A DNA stretch of 64,000 bases from Protonemura montana (Eukaryota; Arthropoda; Insecta; Plecoptera; Nemouridae). The notes beneath the pieces were generated by a model. The model worked only from the letters and a program-made list of their open reading frames with translations, was not told the origin of the DNA and did no database searches. The position numbers and the translations under genes were made by a program. Below, in pieces: positions 9,949 through 23,049 of this stretch; position 1 is the first letter of the stretch; each line of letters starts with the position of its first letter. The stretch is taken from contig OX387604.1 in the NCBI GenBank assembly GCA_947568835.1, forward strand, positions 17,575,076 to 17,639,075. Direction: 5' to 3'.

Positions 9949-12900
9949 GTGTAAGACATACTATTGAATACTTTTATTACATTAGAAAAAAACTCTTTGA
10001 GCTCACACTATCACCGAGATGTTAGGGTACCTTGAGGTATTACTTAATTTACCCATTTCGAATCAATGCAAGAACCAGGCAGCGTTCTGGCACCGCCATT
10101 AGTGTATTGTGACAGCTTTGGTTGCTTTTAAAAGACAACTAATATTACAAACATATCTCACGTTTTCAGATTTACGATTGTGTTGGTATATTTTTTTTAT
10201 CTTTTCACCTATACTCACAAGTATTTGGCTCTTTACATGCTCCGAGCGTGGTCTACGTTTCAAGTCATGTAAAATGCTAATGTTTCCACCACTATGGCAC
10301 ATCTCTCAGAAAAAAGAGAGGTTGGAAAACTTGACTAAGCAAACAAAACCTACATTAATAAACTTAACCTAAGACTAATGAGCTCTGAACCGGACTCGTC
10401 TTAGCAAATCACACAAGGATTTGTCTTAAAACTTCACATTTCCGTATTTTAATCACCTCTAATGTGAGATACCGGGCGAGAGAAGAATGGAGCTCAAATT
10501 TCCTAGCCGGTTAGCTCGAAATTAATATCCTGTTTGGTGTGGCACAACTCCCAGGCTGTTTTGGGAAGCATCAATTCTTTCCAAAACCGCTGACCCCAGT
10601 TCAATTTAAATCGGGTTTAAAACTGCATGAGAGAACAGGAAAGCTTGATCAAGCCGCAATCAAGGGTCGCAATAAGGAGGGGGGGTCACAAATCTGGCAA
10701 TTGAATCCCACGCATTCCTGTAGTCAGAAGCTCATCGCGGAGTATTAAAAAATATATATTAGCCTGAAGGATCGCAACAGTATTTTTCTTCCAAGAAACT
10801 ATCAAATTTTGAACTTGTCATCAAATTTAAGCTTCGCACAGCGTTAAGCCCTCACCCCTCAACCACATGAAATTTTTTTTTGAAGACCCCTTTCCTTAAA
10901 TTTAAATTACAATCGTTCTTCTCAAAGTGATCTGTGATTTTTCTCGTCAAATTTTCTTGTCCGTTCACAACAGTTAATACGTCCATACACTTTTATGGGC
11001 GTACAACACCAATGCATGCATAGGGTGACGCAATGACCGAGAATGATTATAATGGATCACATATAATTTCCCTATTGGCATCAATATTAATTGCAACAAC
11101 CAGTGAAATGTACTCATACCTCCAATCCGAAATATTGGCTGCTGTAGGGTTAAGTGGGGTAAATATGAGGCTTCTAAAAAGAGGCAACTATGAGAAACTT
11201 GGAGTAAAGAGCAAATATGAGACAGACACAAATTAAAGATTCCAATTTCTGTAAGGATGGTCTAGACGGAGGATTTTAAACTTTGCTTTTGGAATCATAA
11301 GTTTTTTTTTTTAGATATATTTGAAGTTCAAACTATTAACTGCCAACTATGTTTTGTTACAATTCAATTACAAATTAGCAACTTTATTTTTGATTTGTCA
11401 CACATTTTCCTGTTATTCCAACTGTCTCATACTTACCGCCACTTGACCCTAATATCAGCTCGAAACCCAGATACCAACTGGGGAAAAATATGTATCTAAG
11501 CAAAAATCAATCACGGATTGGTTTGGGGTGCCCTAATCGCATCCGACCTCGATGATTTCCGCCCCTGCACTTCGAAAAATTGCCTGCCAGGCATTGGTAG
11601 CTAATGCCAACATTAAATGCAGAATGGGAAAAAAGCAAATGTGTGTTTTAATACGTAAAACAGTAGAGACCTACAAAACACAAATTTGAGCTTTTTAAGT
11701 CTCTTGGTGCTCGAATATGTTCTCAGCAAACCTATTCACAGTGCCAGTAAGACCCGGAGTCAAAGTCGCACCCGCTCTGAGAATCTTGTTTTGGGATGAT
11801 GCAATCTTTTGTTTTGGGTTCGGACACTATTTCGGAGCATTCACTTTTTTGTTACAACACCTTATTCTTACTAATGTTATCACGAATTAAGTAAACAGGA
11901 AAGACATGCACCCCGCGTTGCCTGCTTTACCAACACATATTTTAGAGGCATGTCACCTGTGTTGTGGGCCTACATTCTTCTTAACTGCTAACCTGGCCTT
12001 TTTGAGCCACTAGGCTCCTGGTTATGATTGTACTAATTACAACGTGTAAACGTGTTCAAAACAGTTCACACTTCATACACAGTTTATTTCATTAGCATAT
12101 CGCTAATTATGAACATCTCCATAATAGCGAAGCATATCGCACTGGGTCATTGAACTAAAACTTGCCATAAGCATGTAGATATGACTTGAACACCATTCAT
12201 CATATCGTACAGGTAGTGACCCTGACATTCAGAGTCTTGTTTACTATAAGTGAAACACGTGGACTGCCACTTTGCAATCATATTTTAGTAGGTTTAAAGT
12301 ATTTGGTGAACCTAGGTCGACAAAATTTCGAATTCACTGTCAAGGTCTGATCGGCCTGGATTCTGATAGCTGATCAATCAATCTGTTTATGATACTTATT
12401 GAAATGATTGAGTTAGCGCTTTTCTTCTTGGAATCGATCTTTTAAGTGAGTGTAAAACGAAACGGATGTTTCTTATATTGAACAGTCTGTAAGGAGTTTA
12501 CTGCGCTGTTACAATAATATCCTTCCGTCAGCATACAGTTTAATTACCACTGACTAACCGCGATTCTTATCCTGCTTATATTATCACCAACAACACTTGG
12601 ACTTACATATCTGCACTGTAGTAGATCATTTTAGTGAGATCAGTGCAGTATTCACAACTGCCAATTGGCGATGCCTAAAATGGGAATGGGAATAGGAATG
12701 GTCAATGGGAATTGACTATCCAAATGAACTCCCGAGACAATCAATAGGGTTCAATCATCTATGACAGTAATCAGGTAAACAATTTACCGGTTACCTGACC
12801 TACAAGACAGTATTTGATTTTTCGATATCGTTATTGTGCAATCGGCTATAATTATATTAACAGCCTAAATAATAATTTAGAAGGAAATACCAATAGGGAC

Positions 12901-14592
12901 CTTGATCACCGCCGTTAGTTTACGCATTATTCTGTCATGAATACGATATTTGAAGCATTTACTAAAATACACTACAACGACACAATTTCTACTTGTTCAT
13001 TTCGTTTTACTAGCTGAATAATAATTGATCGATCAAAAAGCATACAATGGTACCGATCTATGATTGCAGAACCCAACACCAGTTACCACCAAAAACATCA
13101 CCAAAACATCGGTGTAACTATCAAGATTACCCTCATACATAGAACTAGCGAGCGTTTTAACTTTCTATCTGCATGATCTAACTTTCTGTCCTATACTTTT
13201 GGGTCTTTGCTATCATAATTGATAACAGCAGCTAGAACCATCCTCCAGTACTAATGCATTTTAATTTCAGTTTTTCTTGTTAGACCATTGGCCATAGTTT
13301 ATCATTTCGTTGCCAAATGAACTAAGTAACTATCCGAACTGTCACCCAATCCTATTAGAAGATAGCTAATTAAGTTCTGAGAACCATAAATGTATTAGCA
13401 TATAGTAAATAAACCCTACCCTAATTTTATGGTATAAGGCTGGTAGGAAGGTACGTACAGAAAATGATTTCAATGAAACCAAGCAATTGAATTACGAAAC
13501 ATATGTACCAAGAAAATATATATTCCAGCAGTATTACTCGATTATTTAAATAATGGTCGGCGATTGAGATCTAATCCGATTCAGATCCGATTTTTAAGTA
13601 GCCCAAAGGAATTACATGCCCTTAATTTTACCCAGGGTACTTTCAAGTGGGTTGCTAGACATTTCCGGAGTATGATAGGGGGTAAATGTATCCGAATCCG
13701 GCATATGCTGACAGTTGTAATAAACCTATGGGTAAAAAACCGTTGCAACTCATAGGGGCATATCAGGCAAGCTCGTACATAATATTACGCCAACAAATTT
13801 TGACAAAATTTTGTTGAGGAATAAAAAAGATAGTGTTGTTTCATATCCTATGATATCTTAACAGACCGATCTGAAGGAAAAGTGGTGTACATTATTGAGC
13901 ACTTTCGTGGCTAAATGTTAAACTGTTACTACGAGATGAAAGAAGATAGGTAGGCCTAATAATGGGATGGTCTACTGACGCAGCAAGCAGATGCTACGCC
14001 TGGCAGAAAAATAAGAACAGATATTGTATTAAATACTGATACTCACATTTTAAACTATATTCATTTTCACATAATCCACTAATCACTTATCAGCACCCTG
14101 TTAGTGATTCTAGCACTTTAAAAAGCACTAAAACCGCACTTATTTGCACCATTCTCAGAAAGAGCGTAGGCTTTCACAAGAGAAATCACCTAAAACATAA
14201 ACAGCGGCAGGGAGGGGAAAGGGATTATAGATGGTCGTTCTCCGAAGTAGAGACCTCTAGTAGGTATATGTAGAACCAAACCGATGCGGTCAGCTGGAAT
14301 CGCTGGAATCACTTGTTCAGGGCTATTGTGTCTCGGTTGCTGTTTAATATCGAGTTTCTATTAATTTTCACCCATTAAATTTCTTAATCCAATATGTGAT
14401 AATCAGCTAGGGAGTTTAGGAGTGCGGAAGTGGACTTTTAGGCTAGCCACCGCCGATTTGATGTTTCAAAAGACGTTGAAATTAGTCATACTAGATACTA
14501 GTCTAGCCAAGTGACAGCTGTTTTGCTAAAGGTCAATAAAGCGCTGTTTTGTTTATTTCCAAGACTGTTAAATTCCAAAATAATTGATTACG
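9949..14592. other. 4.6-kb gene-free AT-rich region
   Basis: No gene is supported. It holds one MITE-like inverted repeat (11145-11451), a GGGAAT-rich patch around 12681-12710 and a small AT hairpin near 13793-13818 (AAATTTTGACAAAATTTTG). Open frames at 10539-10748 and 13564-13755 lack family similarity. Confidence 0.5.
11145..11451. mobile_element. MITE-like element with 25-bp terminal inverted repeats
   Basis: The left end TAGGGTTAAGTGGGGTAAAT (11145) is matched by a right end whose reverse complement begins TAGGGTCAAGTGGCGGTAAG (ending at 11451). The arms extend about 25 bases with a few mismatches, and each boundary is TA, as expected for Tc1/mariner-type target sites. It has no coding capacity. 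It was identified from the arms only, with no second copy in the window. Confidence 0.45.
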
Positions 14593-15543
14593 ATGTCTTC
14601 GGGCAGCTTGAACACAGAATACCTACCATTATACAACAAACCAAAAGGTTTTTCACTAAGAATTCCTTTTGGAAAATTAGCTTGGACTACTGTTTCCTTG
14701 CCACTTTTTAGTTTCCTTTTCTGTGTTATTTGGTCAATACTTTTTGACTTCACCAAATCCACTAATACCCACTGTAATGTTCCAAATTTCCTTCCCTCAA
14801 TTTCTTCGGCTATTGGGCAGTATTCACCACAGAAACAAATATGGCAGACTGCGATTGCCGTTCACGCTGGACCTCGATTTGTCGTCGCCGCTATGTACTT
14901 CAAGCATTACCAGCGAGTGCTCACTTCTCACGTGATCTTAGCAATTTTTGTGGCTTGCTTGCTCAACTTGATCGAAAATCTTGCCTTGATTGGGCTTACC
15001 TTCATATCGTCATCAGACGACTATCCAGCCCACGAGAAATGCTTCGTTACTTTCATGGCATGCTCGGAGATCTACATGTGTCTTACTTGCTATCTTCTGA
15101 GGTGTGTGGTAACTATATGTGTTGGTTGGTATAAAGTACTCCCAATGAGAATGGAATCTAGGTTACGCATTTTCGTGTCTCCAGGTGTAATCGGCGGAGC
15201 AAGCCTGACAACGTAGCTGCGCGGTCTTTCCGAGTCAAGTGCCAGCTTCTGGCTATAAACATTATTTCGTTTGCCTTGGCCGTATACTTCTTTATTCGAC
15301 ACAATGTCTACTGTGAGCCTTTCGTCTTTTCATTGTTTTCACTTTTCGAGTATGTGGTTGTTTTGACCAACATGGGGTTCCACATGACTGCATACTGGGA
15401 TTTCCACGGCAAAGAATTGCTCATCAGTCGAGCTGGATTCACTTTCAGGTATGTCATCCTTCTCACATATCTTTTCTAAAGCTTAACATTCAATCAATTC
15501 CTGCTTACTTTTGGAAGTTAATTTGTCCTTTAATTATAGGTGA
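14593..15543 (+). CDS. PGAP2: Post-GPI attachment to proteins factor 2 (PGAP2/FRAG1)
   Basis: Golgi/ER membrane protein needed for fatty-acid remodelling of GPI anchors. Exons: 14593-15101, 15185-15449 and a 4-base end at 15540-15543 that adds the stop codon. An in-frame TAA nine bases before the ATG fixes the start. Family signatures in order: [20 protein letters not shown] (first membrane segment), [56 protein letters not shown] and [14 protein letters not shown] near the C-terminus. These match human PGAP2 block for block over roughly 250 residues. The first intron is only 83 bases. The C-terminus ([11 protein letters not shown]) lacks the EEKRF-like tail of vertebrates; EEKR-like codons are present just after the stop but out of frame with the spliced product. 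The polyadenylation signal is at 16358. Confidence 0.9.
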
Positions 15544-16357
15544 CGAAGAGAAAAGACTGCGCAATAACATATTTGGTTCATCGCGGCGGCAAACATTTTG
15601 GAGCAGCCAAGTCCTATGGACAGTCCGACACTGTCTGAAGAATATGAGCACAATATCATCCTGAGCTTGTGATTCGATCAGCTCTTCAGGAACATGCTGT
15701 GTCTTCTCTCTTGTCCAGTAGAGTTGCCGATGCTGTGATCTGTTAACACTTTTTAGGTTCTTACTGTCTGGTAATCTACCTAAATATGTAGGCTACAAGT
15801 AACAAAACGACTGTTTAGTGGTTACACCTATTTATTCTTCTCTGACTTACTAACTTCAAACCGCTGTTTTTATTCAGTATCTACCGATAATCGTTGAATG
15901 AGTCTTTATCCATGTACCGTGTAAGTAGGCTTTAGCGTTCAAGACAACTTGGTAGCAAATGTTTGGTGTCCATTTTAAGAGCACATGCTAAATGCTAAAA
16001 CTATTGTGAACATTTCTAAATGAATATTTGTGAGGTATCAAATGTTTTAACACGGTCATAATTGAAATACACCCAATTATAGCTACTAAGTATAATAAAT
16101 CAAAGTATGAAGTATTTCTTGCAACAATTTTTCTCTACTTACTGTTCAAAAATATTATCAGTGTAGTGTCAATATATGCAGTTTGTATTAGTGTTCAATC
16201 CAATGACGGTCTCCCAACACAAATGCGTTGATTTGCTTTTGCACTTCAATTAGCGAAATCGCTCACGACATGAAATCCCTACCAGTCACGAAATTCTGCC
16301 AATTGATAGAATCCGAAGCAAATGTATATTGTATTTGTGCTGTTTCAAGTGCCAAAA

Positions 16358-16363
16358 AATAAA
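16358..16363 (+). promoter_or_regulatory. Polyadenylation signal, PGAP2
   Basis: AATAAA about 800 bases after the PGAP2 stop, the first clear signal before the tail of the convergent SIDT gene. Its use is inferred. Confidence 0.45.
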
Positions 16364-16493
16364 TGTGTGCATATTGTGATGAGATGAGACGGACCAGTTT
16401 TTTTTATTCAAATTATATGTACCCCACAGTACTTCCACCTATTCAATGTAATGGGTTCAATTAAGACGGATCAGTATAGAATATATTTGGTAT

Positions 16494-16499
16494 TTTATT
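16494..16499 (-). promoter_or_regulatory. Polyadenylation signal, SIDT
   Basis: AATAAA on the minus strand about 230 bases beyond the SIDT stop codon, giving a compact convergent arrangement with PGAP2. Confidence 0.5.
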
Positions 16500-16730
16500 A
16501 AAAGAATTGTCAAATAGTATTCAATCACATCTTGAGTTTGAGCAGAAACAAAGGCTTATATATTGCACAATTGAAAACAAACTTAAAAACACTCTTAAAA
16601 TACACATTTTTGCATATAACTATAATGTGGATGACTCAAATCACAGGTTAACAATAAACCACAAATACATCGTTCGATGGAATACTGGTACCGGCCCATG
16701 CCAGTTCGCACCGACAGAACAGCACCTTTG

Positions 16731-19700
16731 TCAGAAGACTGGAATTTTGCTCCTGTGCACCATCACCAAGTCGTCATCTAATGTCAGCAGAACCATGAAC
16801 GAGAAGAACATGGCTCCTGCCGACGAGAAGTGCCAGATGTCATGGTTGTCATAGAAATCCATTATGGTGCACGGCCGATTGAACGTCTTGCTTCCAGCCG
16901 CAGTCAGCTGAAATTGAAAAATCAAACGAGGCTTGGTTAGAAATCGAACATACTGTTTGTTAATTGGCTGGAGACAAAGTCCCAATGTGGATAGCACATT
17001 TTAAATTTCCATGAAATCAGAGAAAATAAACTTACCGCCCAAGATATGGATTTGTTGAAGAAGAAGTAAAGAGCACCACCCCACGAGATGAATGAGAGCA
17101 GAATGAAGATGAGCGGCTGGGTGAGAATGGTTTCCCCAGATAGCAGCTTCATCACAATGTAGAAGTGATAGTAGAGAAGCAGATTGGCCATAAAGATCAT
17201 CAGCATGTGAGTCGCCACGTCATCCAGATGATACTTCAAGCCAAACGTTGCAAGAGCCCAATTACACGCATTACCTTCCGAACGGAGAAATAAGTTAAAC
17301 ACAACAAACAGAGAAGTTGCATGTGAATAACAGAGAAATGTTAAAATTACAGCCGCAGGTGCCAAGAAATGAATGTACTCTACAGCTACGTTAGTACTGC
17401 TTTCCTCGACAACAGCAACATAAAAACAATCATACCTAACAAAAGCAGCACCATTCGGCTCGGGTAATTCGGCTTAAGACATCTCCACGTTGAGACGCGA
17501 GCGTCCGTGTAGCACGTGCACAGAACTCGCTTGAAAGCAGATAGGTCCAGCCTCCACCGCCCCATGTAGTAAATCTGCACGGTGAGCAGTAGGCACGATA
17601 GCACGTGTATCACCGTGAATACTACCCAGAATGTAAGTGATCCATCCAGGACACCACACATACCTGCAGAAAGTATTCAAAACATGAAATCTTGGTTAAC
17701 TCTTTCTTGTTAAGTGTAGCATATGTACATAAGGCAAATGTCAGCTGCCTGGCCAGAATGTAACAATAAACATATACTACATCATTAGTTTGGACAGCAA
17801 GTTTGATTATCACCCACCATATAGTTTTGCATTCGTGTGATAGCTTGTTGAATGTTAAACGGGATATCTCTCCTGTTTCATACCATCAGCCATTGAAAAA
17901 AATGGGTGGTTATAATTATTAGTTACCTATCAATCCACATTATTTACCCCTAGGGCCCAATATGTAAATAGCATAATTTATACAAATTCTTGTTTCCCAT
18001 GTCGAATGGGAAAGAGTGGGTCGAGTGCCCAACAGTCAAATTATTTCCAGTCTAAGTCTGTATGAAACGATTCTACTTGGCATTGCAACAGTGTAGTTAC
18101 CAATGAAGATGACTGCAGCCAGCACCCCGTACGTTGCGTAGGCAGAAGCGTTGATGTCAGGGTGACGAGTTTGGTAGATCTTCACCATGCTCACCATTGC
18201 CATAACGTACATAAAGCTTGTGTCTAAAACAAACCAATAGCAATTGTTCACTCATGCATACTCTTAGCCCAAGTAATTCAAACGCTAGTTGCGTAAAATA
18301 TTTATATTACCAAACTGAAAGTTTGAGTGATTCGGACAGACATGGTAGCAACCTGACATGATTCCTTCCATCATGAGGGCAGCACCCATAGCATAGAACA
18401 ACCCGTAGTGCTGCGGGATTCCATACATCTAAAGACAATCAAAACAATTAAAATCGGTTTTAATACTTTGATTGCCTTCATGATGTTTGTATCAACAAGT
18501 GATTAAATTAACTCTATTTACTAGTCCATTGTGCATGGATTTCTTACACTTCTTTTGCCAGGTTAGTACAATACCTACAAAAAATATCATGATTGGAAAC
18601 CTTGTCTTGAGCGGGTGGCACTTTGCGGTGCATCATGTCTCTGCGGTAGGTGAGCCCCACAAAGAGTAGGCCAAGCAGGACATAGCCTAGGTTGGAGAAT
18701 ACATGGTTGAAGTCCGAGAGAAAGCCCAGAGGGTGGGCACAGAGGAAGTTGTAGTAGCACAGGTCTTGGTTGCCTGTCTCGTGCAAGACCTGGATTGTGA
18801 GACGAGATCAGTCAGTGTGTTTGCATGGTACCACTATCTTTATCAGCAATTTCTCCTGTCAGAGTGTCTGCATGCTACTATATTTTTCAGTAGAAATTCA
18901 GTTCAGAAGTAAAGCATTCTATCCAAACGAGCTATTTTTTATTTTTTGTTATTGCCCTTTAAGGACCAAAAGCGTAACAACAAAAAGCATAAAACACAAA
19001 ATCGTAATCTCCGTAAGAAATCCTCTGGAAGACTCAATCTACCCATACTTACATTCTGATATGTGAGCACAAGCTGTACCACGGGTAAGGCATAAAATAT
19101 GCCAACCGTTAGAAGATTCCACAGATATAATTGTGATTTCTTTTGCAAAATCTTTGGGTGCTTTCTTGCCAGATCCCGGATGGAAAGCGACAATTTAGTC
19201 CTGAAAACGGTGTCCAATAATTAGGCTCCTGGCATGTAGTTACCTTTACAGTAATTCATTCTCGATTATGATAAAAATATGCCTTTGTAGAGAAAAGGGA
19301 AACAAATTAAATGGCACTTCTTTAAAAAAATCACTATTTAGTACCTGAAAATATCTTTGTCCTTGTCAGCATCTCGTAGCATATCTATGTCGGTTTCATC
19401 GAGGGACGAATCCGAGTCCCCTGCACAAGTGTCTGATAAATGTGTTGAGCTGTGTGTTTCGGAAATCTGGTCTGACCCGCCTGGCTCTGACCAAACAATA
19501 GTCGGAGCTTGCCCCTGGCGTCTGGAAATGAACACTTTCGCTGTTTAGTGCAATACAATATATTTAATTGAGACAAATTATTTTTAAGAAACTCTTTTTA
19601 ATTTATATAACACCTGGGTAAGAAAGATCCTTGAGTACATTTGCATTTCTCATTCTGATTATTTTCTGGCTGAAAGAGCACCCAACAGAAAACTAAAATA

Positions 19701-21367
19701 AATGTTAGCAATTTATCTAAATTTTAAATTATCATAGACAAACCATGTAAGACAGACCACAAATTTTGACGTAGACTACAAGTAAATAAGAACTAGCAAC
19801 TAGCACTAGCAACCTTTTTGCCAGCGACCTTCAAAAACATAGTTTTACCAAATTTAGAGTCTGTCTCTCACGGTGTGGTTTATTGGATTCTTGAAAGATT
19901 AACCAGAAGTTCTTGTCAGTAAGAGATTAAATAGAGCAGTATTTAAAGTCAATAAAAGGCTGCAAGTCTGTACTTTTATTTTCATAATTTTAAATTCCTG
20001 CCTGTTAAGAATTGAGAATGGACTAACTCACCTAGCCCTAGCCCAATGAGCCAATGCCATGGCCAGGGCAAGGAGATAAAATGAAGCAAATAGAGCAAGT
20101 GCAGATAGAGTTGCAACCAGATAGTCTCCTGCACTGATGGCTCCTTTCAGCGTGAAAGAGACTTCTTTACGTCGCTCTTTGCTCACGGTCTGGTACTCTC
20201 CAGAGCAATCCAAATCATCTCCTTTCACCACAAACACTACATAAAATCCGTGAGGAAACACATCTCTCTGTAAAATAAAGTCAATGTTAAAGCCAGCAGC
20301 CTTTTGTCAGAACTGATTTGCATAACTCATACACTCACTGTTAGGGTGATTCCACCTCTGGTGTTCATTGTTTGCCAATATCCTTCAAACTGCACATTTC
20401 TCTCCAGATCAAAAACAGGACACTGCAAGCAATTTAGGAACTTGTTAAATTTGTTTAAAAGTACAAGCTTGGGATAAGGATTGAGGATTCTTTGATATAT
20501 TACTTACACTCATATTCTGTATAGAGACAGTCATACAGATATCGTCTTCTGAATCAACTCTAAGCAGCACAGTGCTAGGACCCCCTTCTTCAAATTTGTA
20601 CCCATAGTAGCGTGGTTCTGCAGGGGACACGCTGACATTGTGTGCTCGTTTCAATCTACAAAAAAATATTCTTCAACATTCCAAAAATTTGGAGCGCTAG
20701 TACTTGAAGAAAGGTTATGATCATCATAACTCTAAAAATAATAATTGACACAATAATAACAATACTCGTTAACTACTTACTCTATAAAAAATTCTGGTTC
20801 CATAGTAACCTCCAGAGACACTGTGAAATTAGATGGATTGGCAGTAGACACACTGACGATCACTTGTTGGTTCACATTATTCACTTTGTAGTAGTTGTTG
20901 TCAGGACAAAGTGTTCTTGATGTATTTTGGTAACCAAAGCTTAAAAAAGTATACAAAATGCAAGGTACATAAACAACTTTGTACTTCTGTTGATAAGATG
21001 ACAAAAGAGAGATAGCTAATACAAATAAAAACTTCAAAGTTTGTATTTTCTGTACTCACATCCCACTCTTTGTTTCCACAATGAGAGGCAGTTGCCATGA
21101 TAAAACACCCTTTTGCTGCCTCACTACGATAAGCACAGGAAAGGTCCGATTTGAATTCTCGCAAGCCACAGTAATCCTAGCGGGTTGCCTTAAAGAAACT
21201 TTGTCATTGTCAAACTCGTAGATGTATTCAATATCCCGATTCACATTGATGTTGTAAGGCACATTATATTCTCCTATCACAACCTCAGTCTTTAGGGAAG
21301 ATCCATCAAGAATTCCCCAAACAAACTTAGAGCAAAGAAGACAAATATAAAATCTTAGGGTGAACAT
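16731..21367 (-). CDS. SID-1 transmembrane family protein (SIDT, Sid-1-like)
   Basis: Multipass membrane protein of the SID-1/SIDT family, linked to double-stranded RNA uptake and lipid handling. Thirteen exons: 21060-21367, 20781-20939, 20508-20655, 20339-20422, 20032-20267, 19345-19521, 19053-19200, 18601-18789, 18311-18428, 18101-18223, 17436-17663, 17036-17274, 16731-16907; about 777 residues (human SIDT1 827). Start chosen at [18 protein letters not shown], a signal peptide; a longer frame to 21442 lacks one. The extracellular part ([28 protein letters not shown]-like) is followed by membrane segments from about residue 280. Conserved core: [64 protein letters not shown] and NHDIWHF near residue 740, which include the His, Ser and Asp residues that CREST-family proteins use to hold a metal ion. 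The donor at 18601 (AAG|gtttcc) is weak; GAA|gtgtaag at 18550 would add 17 residues. All other junctions keep phase. Confidence 0.92.
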
Positions 21368-23049
21368 TTTTAAGCGCTTCCTCACATGGCAATACCAGCA
21401 ATACAAATTTAGATTTTTAAGACGATGTATTCTTTTAAACAATTAGCCTTAAATGGCAACACACACATTCTTTCTGGGTCTGATTCCACAACATTATGTA
21501 ATTTTAAAAACGGAAACCAACGCCAAACGAGCTGTAATTTAGTTTGACAGTTATTTAAATCACCAACATCATCATCGCAGTTGCCCGTCAGCTGACCCCC
21601 TGAAATCCCTGCAACTCAATCGCAATGATTGAGGTTTGATCCTATGAAGAAAAAATAGTAATTTCAGTATCTTTGGCTAGAACCGTCTAGAACCGTGAAC
21701 AAAAATTGTCGGCATACGGCAAAGAGTGGGAAGGCAGATTTTTAGGCAAAGGTATTCAGGGGGCTTTCTGTGTTTTATGGGAGTAAACAAATGAATTTGC
21801 TCCAAATTTGTATGAGGAATTCAGAACATTTATGGCCAACTGTTGTTAGAAGGCTGTGTGTCGGCCATTTGTATTGGGGGTTCTCATTCTGGAAATCCTT
21901 TAGATCCAGAATGGTGGGCTTTGAAATTCAATCTACTCTCGCGGGCTGCATCGGTGATAATACAGAGCAAGTACAGAGGGTCTTTCGCACAGAGCTAGGC
22001 AATTATCACTTCACATTATAGTAATAATAATTAATTTTGACATATTGTTTCGTTTTAAAGTTAGTGAATCCTGTGAAAATAAACCGTGCAATTTATTGAT
22101 TTATCGCACTAAGTTAATTTACATAATTTACTTGCATATTTTTGGGAATTAATTTAAAGATACTGACTAAACCTACCCAATAGCCTTGCACCTTAACCAT
22201 CTTTGCAGGGCATCTTTTCAATTTTCCATTTCAATTTTCATCTTATCGATTTTTCTTTTCAATTTTTTTTCAATTTTTCTTTGCCTAGGGCATATTTTCA
22301 ATTTTTTGAGTAATCTACAATCAAATTGGTAATACTATATGTATTTGTATAATTGACTAAGGCGGAACCTGCATCCTGAGGATGCCATAGACTCCTGTGT
22401 AATGCACTAAAAGTGTTTTGCACAAAATGTGTTTCGCACTAAACGAGTTTATAAACATTCAATGTTGTCGCCGAGAAAGATGCCGAGGGAGACAGAAAAT
22501 ATCATTGTTGCCTTGTAAGGACTTGATTTCCCTGGTAAAGCCAACACTTACAATTTTAATCCAAGAGGCGGTCCAAGATACCATCGTAATTTGCCAACAA
22601 AAACATAGAATGCTCAATATCCCAAGTATTGTCAGTACCCATTAGTCTGTAAGGCTATTTGGGTTGAGACTCGGATACAGAGGTCCTATACTCTTTTGAT
22701 GCAACCATTTTCTTGTGTAGACAAGCTGAAAAGAGTATTTGAAATACTTGTTGCTAAAAAGATTTTGGTACAGTTTTCACGACTGTAGACAGCTACTGTA
22801 TTTGTTATCCCCCTACACCCCTTCCGAGGATATTGGCCCAAAATAAAGACTGGAAGGTAAATTGGAAGGAAATCCAAAAGAAACTCTCACTATTCTTGAA
22901 TTGTGAAAATCCTAAGGTTGTAATAAAACAAAAACCAAAAATAAAAAATAATCAATTGTAACAACTTTAACAAACATCACTTTTGGTGAGTCATGGGCTC
23001 TTGTGTCACTTCATTTGATGGATAATAAGTTATTACTTTCTTATTACAG
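21368..23049. other. Divergent upstream region between SIDT and the chromobox gene
   Basis: This should hold the SIDT promoter (minus) and the missing first exon and promoter of the chromobox gene (plus). No TATA or confident Inr is seen. One frame from ATG 22430 ends at a weak CTT|gtaagg donor in the phase the chromobox exon needs, but its peptide is Cys- and Arg-rich and unlike HP1 N-termini. A poly-pyrimidine patch of repeated TTTTCAATTTT lies at about 22216-22302. Confidence 0.35.

Noticed and set aside
17386-17680. Separate small genes on overlapping frames around 17.4-21.4 kb
   Set aside because: All are exons of SIDT or shadows of them; the joined exons match the family end to end.
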